DNA of 64,000 nt from Hydractinia symbiolongicarpus (Eukaryota > Cnidaria > Hydrozoa > Anthoathecata > Hydractiniidae), in the NCBI RefSeq assembly GCF_029227915.1, contig NC_079883.1, positions 28,580,001 through 28,644,000 on the forward strand, in the 5' to 3' direction. A program made the translations under genes and the position numbers. A model generated the notes under the pieces. The model made no database searches. It had not been told where the DNA came from and saw only the letters and a program-made list of their open reading frames with translations. Every line of letters starts with the position of its first letter. Position 1 is the stretch's first letter. Below, piece by piece: positions 57,807-64,000 of this stretch.

Positions 57807-59153
57807 TTAACTACCGCTAGTTTCTTCTTTAGTTTTGGTTAAAATTTTGTTGATTTCAGCACGTATATCTTTGTTGAACCAAAAAAACACAATTGGATCT
57901 AACAACGCATTGGCATTTGCAACTCGAACTGACCAGCTGAATGCAACCCCTTTCACTGGTTGGTGGTGTATCAACGAATTCAACGCAACAGCAACTGTCG
58001 GCAACCACAAAATGGAGAAAGTAATAACGATTCCATAACATATGTAAAATTGACGTTTTTCTTTCTTGGAGATAAAATTTCTTTGAATTTCATTTCTTCG
58101 TTCTAAACACAAAGAAACTTAAATGTGGTGTGATGATGGCGTCATCAACATCTTTTTACCTTAGCATTCTGCCTGCTAACCAACGTAAAGCAAAGGCCCG
58201 TTTCTATAAGACTGAATTTTTCGGTATAGTGCAAAAAGCTTACGTCTTTTTTTTGTTAGCACATGCGCAATTAACAGAGAAACTTGTAAGTTTTTCGCTC
58301 TAGAGCAATAAGCATTTGTATGAAAGCGATTCTCGTGTGCTTTGTTTGTTGTTTACACGGAAAGCTGTAAATAAAAGAAAGTTGTTGAAAGGAAAGTGCT
58401 CAACGTTATGAAATCTCTGAAAAATTTTTCATTTAATACAGATAATCAAGTTCAAATGATCTCAAAAAAATCGTTTGAAAATTCTTCGTATTTAAAGAAA
58501 CGAGGCGTATACAATAAAGCTTTCGTACCCTAGAAAACGGTTTATTACGGGATTTACTATATGCTTGGCTGGTATGAGACTGATTGTTTTAGAAAACAGA
58601 TTTATGACATACCTTGGTTGGCTTGAACTTGCAAAGAAGCGATAGCACGTGTTTGTCGTCGAACGACAGCAAAAATGATCGAGTTCATTATTGTCATGGA
58701 AACGATTGTAAACATAATTGCGCTGAGAAACAACATCATTGTGTTTTTATCATCTGCTGTTGTTTTTGGTCTATCTTTTTTAAGATAGGAAATGATAACA
58801 AACAGTATGGCTATTATCCAACTGCAAGACATCCACATAAGATGTAGACATATATTCATGTTTTGATATTTCATTGGAAATTTAATCGAGACAAATCTGT
58901 CGGTTGTCAATACATACAAACTTGAAATCATTAGAACGTACATGCTGTATTCAATCCAACTAAAATGTCGCACAAAATGACCAAACACATCAAAAAATGC
59001 GATCAACCAATGTCCTATACACAAATTTATTAATAGTTGGTTTGATCGAACTTTTCGTATTTTTTTAGTTTTTAACACAACTGTAATCAAACATCCATGC
59101 AACAAGATGCATGTAATATCAACAATCGCTGCTACAATTTTGTATAATTCCAT
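57807..59153 (-). CDS. Rhodopsin-class (class A) GPCR, paralogue 3
   Basis: 278 residues. Exon 1 is 59153-58613 (541 nt, donor GTATGT), exon 2 is 58102-57807 (296 nt, acceptor TGTTTAG). Closest to paralogue 2 in the membrane helices (for example GHWLIAFFDVFGHFVRHFSW against GHWLIAFFGVFGHFVRHFSW). The N-terminus differs most (MELYKIVAAIVDITCILLHG) and the C-terminus ends EETSGS instead of EETNFN. TDRF, SILWLP and DPIVF motifs present, His in helix 2 retained. Frame intact; likely functional. Ligand unknown. Confidence 0.9.
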
Positions 59154-59978
59154 TTGTTAGTGTCAAATTCTAAAAATTAATGTAATTAATTAACAGGCTC
59201 TGTCAAAAAACCATTTCATTTAGATTTTTTTCATTTTTTCGGAATCTTTATAAAAGGAGCAACAGCGTTCGATTTAAATAGATGCTTTTTACAAAAGTAA
59301 ATCTATTTATGTTAAAATTGTTATAATGTAAGGAAAATCTTCTTAAATAAAACCAGTTCCCAAAAAATGTATAGAATTCAAACTTCTGTTTTACGGCTTA
59401 TGCCTCATCTAAAAAAAAAAAGGAAAAACCGATGGGTTGGTGCAATAAACACCTCCACCAACCCTCTCCCACCACTCTTAAATAGAGTGTTAAGATCACT
59501 CACTTACAGTAGTTGTATGTGTTTCACTTCTTTAGTAAACATAAAGAACAAACATAAGAAAAGAGAAGGTTGATTCGTTTGCTGTAGCTGCAATATATCT
59601 CCCTTTTATTTTCTCTGGATACAATACAATAGGAACAGTAGTTAATAAATCAAAATTATATCGTACGTAAAATCATAAACACAAGAAAAAAATCGAATTT
59701 TGCAATATAATGTGTTACTTTATTTTTTACATCTTGATTTTGCATATTGTTTTGAACATTTCAGCCTCCATGTTGAACATATAATAACCTAATAATAAAA
59801 ACAAATATAGCGTTACAACACCAACTGAGCTTCAAGAGGTCTCACGTAAAATCAGTAAAAACACAAAAGTCTTAACTTCTAAATTTGACAAATTGCGCAA
59901 AATAAATTATCGCCAATTTTAAATGCGATAAACAATCGTATTATAAAATCAAGATGAAAACGCGACAGTTTTAGTATA

Positions 59979-60218
59979 TATTGAACCCACTACACTACTT
60001 TGACGTAGTGTAGTGGGCTCGTCTGCGGCTCCCAGTTCTGGGGACCGCAGATCGAATCCTGCTCACTGCTTGGCAGTATGTTAGTGATGAACAAAGTATA
60101 TCTTCTTCAATATGATTTACACACATTATACTCTCGCCCGTCATGAGCAGAGGTCTGATCGGGGTGAAGCATTCTCTGTTGAGAATGAAATACGGATGTG
60201 CTATGATAAATATTCACC
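59979..60218 (+). mobile_element. SINE-like insertion with tRNA-like promoter and 13 bp hairpin
   Basis: Flanked by TTAGTATA at 59971-59978 and 60219-60226, and absent from the matching place in the other duplication arm (near 48390). Near its start is a perfect 13 bp hairpin, CCCACTACACTAC (59986-59998), loop TTTGAC, GTAGTGTAGTGGG (60005-60017). TAGTGTAGTGG fits an A-box and AGATCGAATCC (about 60048) a B-box. No terminal inverted repeats, so a retroposed SINE is more likely than a DNA transposon. Confidence 0.7.
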
Positions 60219-60974
60219 TTAGTATAGCTACCTGGAATGAATACTATTGCAAAATTGGATAAAAAAAATTGCAAAAAGGGTAATAACGAAGCACATTAGC
60301 ATGTATCAACCATGTTGAAAGAGATTGTTCTGAACGAGGTGAAGAAAAACTCACTTTTATTTGGAACTCATTCACTCCATCTTATCAATTCAGTTAATGC
60401 ACGAAAGTAAATAATTGTTGTGATAAAATTAAAATATAAAAGATGCTGTGTAGCGTGTATGTGTAGTTTCTGATTTATTTTATTTAAAAAGTATAGCTTA
60501 CATTTTGCCTCATACAAATTGATGCATTATTTGTTTAGAAATTCATTTGACCTTTTCTTACCGTTCGCAGATCAAAAGAACTACCAAACCAAAATGTTAA
60601 ACATAAAGAATCTCAAATGGCTATTCATTTGTTATAGTACAGCTATTGTTTTGCACAACAAGAGATGTTTTTTGTACAAAAAACATGCTGTGAACACTCA
60701 CGAGTCGTCATGGAAGCTGGTAAAATTAACAGATATGCATAAAGAAGAGATCTTCTGATACGTATTTGTTATCTAAAAAGTCTAAATTTTAATCAGCCTT
60801 ATTTGTTTATTACAAAGAGCTATTTTAAGACTTTAAATTCATTGGGATTTCCACAAAAGAGGTAGGTTGGTTTTTTTTTTAGTTTTAAACTTCTTTTTTA
60901 TTAAGATTTCCTCGACTTAAATTCTTTTAATACTTCTAGTCTAAGTTTTCCTATACAAACGATCGTTATAAATA

Positions 60975-62190
60975 GAACAAGATAGCTGCAAAGCTATGAA
61001 GCTGTTGAACCAATGTTAAAACGGAGCTGGCTTTTTTTGTAACTGAGGATACACAAAGCCCATTTCTAATCATCAACGTATTGCAAACAAATAAAAACTC
61101 AAGCCTCGCTTGCCTAGCATTTGCAACAGGTAATGCTAAACTAATTACTAAAAATTGCTTTTACTACTTTTCAGAAACGCACGACTGAAATATAATGAAT
61201 TAGAAAAGTTACATCATTTTTTTAAGTAAATAATGTTTCTAATAAAAGTTAAAAGTTGTACCAGTAAAAGCATGTTTTAATAAAACAAAATTTCCTGCAT
61301 AAGAGCTACTTTATGTCAATAAAATATATACAGCATCAAGAAAACATTTTAAAGCATGGTAGATAAGAAACTCATTAAAGCAACAAAAGGTTGACTTTGC
61401 AATTTAGGTAGCATAACTAATGCTTGGTGCTTGTTTTATAGAGGAAAATTTAAACAGGGTGGCTAAATTGTAGAACACCCTGTTTAGCAGCAGTGAGCTT
61501 AATAATAATATTCATGTTTTATTTAAACTGGTAGCCGAATTGTTTTTTTGTGCCAATGACGCCTGAAAAAGGATGACAGGGAGATATACCATGGGCGAAA
61601 ATCTAAAGATATCTGCGATAGTCAACCGTTGTTTTATGGGATGAAGGCTAGTCCAATAGAACACCCTTTGAGATATGGTCATCGAAAAATTTCTACAAAT
61701 CTGAGCAATTTCAGACTAGTTCCATTGTTATGTGGTGTTGAATATATTCCGAAGATCTTTGCGCAAATCGACAGACAAAATAAGCATGCGATAAGTCGTA
61801 GACCAACCAGCCTATTACAAACTTTAATCTTGAGTAAAGGCATCTTAATTTGATCTTAAAATTAAAATCTATTTTTGCATGCAGATTATAATTTACCTTA
61901 TACATCAGTGAAAAATGCTACTAGATACTTTTTACCCTTAACTTGACCTGTCAGGGTGAACTGATAATTAGCCTTTAAATTTAGTTAGCCATTACATGAT
62001 AATTATACGATACATGCAGTAAAATGAGCTGCTTGTGCGGCTAATTATACGGTAGAGATCTGATTTGCTTAAATTTCTGTACTTTTCTTCGATATCGATA
62101 TTCTAATAGTCATCTACCTAGTTCCATAGCATGTTATGCTTCAATTAAAAGCAAAAAAAGAACAAGAAACGACGGTGCGTGGAAGATATT
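60975..62190. repeat. Second copy of the dispersed repeat at 3600-4640
   Basis: 60970-61400 matches 4200-4640 in direct orientation; 61560-62180 matches 3620-4100 inverted. Contains no supported gene. Confidence 0.65.
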
Positions 62191-62199
62191 TATTTTTAA

Positions 62200-63240
62200 A
62201 CTCATACCGGCTAATTAACTTTCTAAATGCAGACTTTGCTGGCACTGCATGGCCTCACCTTCATCACAAGAAATATGACGGCTGTTACTGTATAATTAGC
62301 CATATATATTTTGTATAAATACATATATATAATTAGCAGATTCAATTTATGAATGCTCTTGAAACGACAACGCTGATTTTATGGAATAACATTGAAAAGA
62401 CATAGTCAGGCGTGAAAAAAATGGAGAAGTCATACATTACAATATCAACATGTTAAAGAAAATTGTGGAAATTTCAGCAAAAAAGTTCTGCACCGTATTA
62501 TAGTCCTTTAAGCGTGAATTAACTGTCCTGTCACATGTTAATTACCAGTTCTCCCTGAATGTTAACTTACTTCTTCTATAGGCCCATTTTATAATCTATC
62601 CATTTTTCAGATTTTATGCACAAGCGTGGAGATTCCATCAAAACATAAACATCGAAGCTCGTTTATACCACTAGGATAAAATATTTAACTCTATTGCTGT
62701 GAAGCAAACACAATAAATTATGATGTATGAAAAAAGCATCATAGCTAAAATTTGCAGGATTATTATTACAACAGCTATATATGCTTCCCTACTACTTTGT
62801 GACTAGCTCCAGGTTGGTAAAAAATAACACAAGAGGTAACAATGGCTAGCCCAAAATAGACTTATACCAAACTAAATGGAAACTTGAAAGAAACACACAA
62901 AATAGCTAGCTAGCTGTCTGTATGTATATATTGCCATCTGACACTTACTACGTAGCTGGTCTGCTATATACGTCCGTGATAGCCAAAATAATAAAAAACA
63001 TTTTACTAAGATTTACATAGGTGTGATAGTATAAAAAACATACGAAGCATTTACAAAACAAAAGAGATCTTTTTCAAACCTGGGCTATGCAGCATTAAAA
63101 TGGCAGATTAAACGTCAATTTTACTAACCGCGTCCGAGATACGCATATCCTGACTTTAATCCCAGAAGATCAGGATTTTTTTCGAGCTTTCAGCCGAAAC
63201 TAGAAGCTGTGTGTTCCACAGCTAATAAATAAAATACAAA
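62200..63240. other. Intergenic, nothing recognised
   Basis: AT-rich with an AGCTAGCTAGCT run at about 62903. No coding signal. Confidence 0.3.
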
Positions 63241-63244
63241 TCAC

Positions 63245-63508
63245 ATGATAAAGTGGGTCTATATTTTCTATGTTATACCTTATCGGCCCTTATACACCGA
63301 CCTACATTTACCGCAAGTCCTACTTACGCCAGCCTTATTCGATTTGAACATAAGAGACAAGGAAAGTGTAATAAAACAATCATCCATTAACAACTTTGAA
63401 ACTGATAATGATACCTTTTGTTTGGAACTTACAAAATACGCACAAGTGTACAGAACTACCACATCGTTACGTAATGACATATATACTGGTTCGATCAAAT
63501 TCCAATAA
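63245..63508 (+). CDS. Hypothetical open frame, possibly a retroelement or exon fragment
   Basis: 87 codons to TAA: PYRPLYTDLHLPQVLLTPAL, then LCLELTKYAQVYRTT-like tail. Amino acid mix is coding-like, but no domain, splice partner or family was recognised. Could be chance. Confidence 0.2.
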   Translation: MIKWVYIFYVIPYRPLYTDLHLPQVLLTPALFDLNIRDKESVIKQSSINNFETDNDTFCLELTKYAQVYRTTTSLRNDIYTGSIKFQ

Positions 63509-63769
63509 AGTATTTGAAAGTAGCTGCTGAGTTCATTTCTTTTCCACTTACGTACATTGTCAACAGTTGCATAAAACACAATTATCTTTCAGCACTGCGA
63601 AAATCGGCGCGAATACAACCAGTCAACAAAGGTCAAAATCAAGTAATTTGTAAGATTATTGTCCTATTTTTATTTTACCTTGTCTATCAAAGGTCTGTAA
63701 AAAGATTGTATTGCAACAAATTTTTGGTTTTCTTGAAAACAAAACAATCTATGAAGAGATTATAAGTGG

Positions 63770-64000
63770 GGTTAGGAAAAAGTCATAGGACTTGACTGTT
63801 TTACTCAAACTCAAAGATGATACTAAATAGGGATTAGAGCAGGTGAAGTAACAGTATTGGACATGGTTAGTTTCTGAAAACAGTGGACACCATATGCCAT
63901 ATTACATTGTTTAAGAATATGAAAGATATGGGATACTTAAAAGAGATTCTTTACTGAACCTTGTCATACTTAGGAAATTAAAGACAATTAATGCAAGTCG
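63770..64000. other. Window end, nothing recognised
   Basis: Purine-rich AT-rich sequence, no frame of note. Confidence 0.3.

Larger units (their letters stand above)
57700..60970 (-). repeat. Segmental duplication arm containing GPCR paralogue 3
   Basis: Inverted counterpart of 47630-50450. It is longer mainly because of a ~240 bp SINE-like insertion (59979-60218) and other small indels. Confidence 0.8.

Noticed and set aside
59979-60218. Insertion as a hAT transposon because of the 8 bp target duplication
   Set aside because: No terminal inverted repeats were found, while A and B boxes are present; a SINE fits better, although the 8 bp length is unusual for one.

Overview
The window is animal nuclear DNA, AT-rich, with small spliced genes separated by long stretches of repeats. 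The repeat types (a copia-like LTR element, an endonuclease-bearing Helitron, a CR1/L2-type LINE, tRNA-derived SINEs, an IS4EU/DDE_Tnp_4 transposon, piggyBac-like MITEs) and the short receptor paralogues fit a cnidarian, possibly a hydrozoan. That assignment is inference, because no species-specific gene was recognised.

Left part (1-11.3 kb): two globin genes lie tail to tail. The right one (minus strand, 11299-6773) is complete. It has three exons, 186 residues, the classic globin intron positions B12.2 and G7.0, distal and proximal histidines, and an N-terminus that fits N-myristoylation. The left one (plus strand, 2383-2846) shows only exons 2 and 3; exon 1 is not visible. Between them sit a duplicated ~700 bp segment, a piggyBac-type MITE with TTAA ends, and a dispersed repeat seen again near 61-62 kb. 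Remnants of a transposase-like gene and a SWIM zinc-finger gene lie at the left edge.

12-22.4 kb: a very young copia-type retrotransposon (13409-16862) has 278 bp LTRs with no difference seen by eye, a 5 bp target duplication and a primer site matching the anticodon arm of initiator tRNA-Met. Its reverse transcriptase is cut off by an internal deletion. Next to it is a decayed minus-strand Helitron (about 17.4-21.7 kb) with Rep HUH, Pif1-type helicase and a C-terminal endonuclease/exonuclease/phosphatase domain.

GPCR genes: three intact two-exon rhodopsin-class receptors of 278 residues (27448-29367 minus, 48870-50236 plus, 57807-59153 minus) have exactly the same 541 + 296 nt exon structure. 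The second and third sit inside a larger inverted segmental duplication (about 47.63-50.45 kb against 57.7-60.97 kb), which carries a later SINE-like insertion with an 8 bp target duplication.

31-47 kb is almost entirely repeats: a retroelement GIY-YIG-like tail, a tandem pair of ~730 bp repeats carrying seven TGACGTCA palindromes, a 2.2 kb satellite of 16 bp units with higher-order structure, a ~128 bp tandem array, SINEs, a LINE split by a DNA transposon, and a 774 bp (TTCG)n tract with one interruption. The rest (about 8.1-11.1, 24.6-27.4, 29.8-31.0, 31.4-32.6, 38.5-39.7, 51-53.8, 54.3-57.2 and 62.2-64 kb) shows no coding signal I can support.

Functionally, the window holds a globin pair and a receptor family on a background of active and decayed mobile elements. 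Nothing indicates that the genes form a pathway together. All similarity statements are by eye; no alignment or database search was run.
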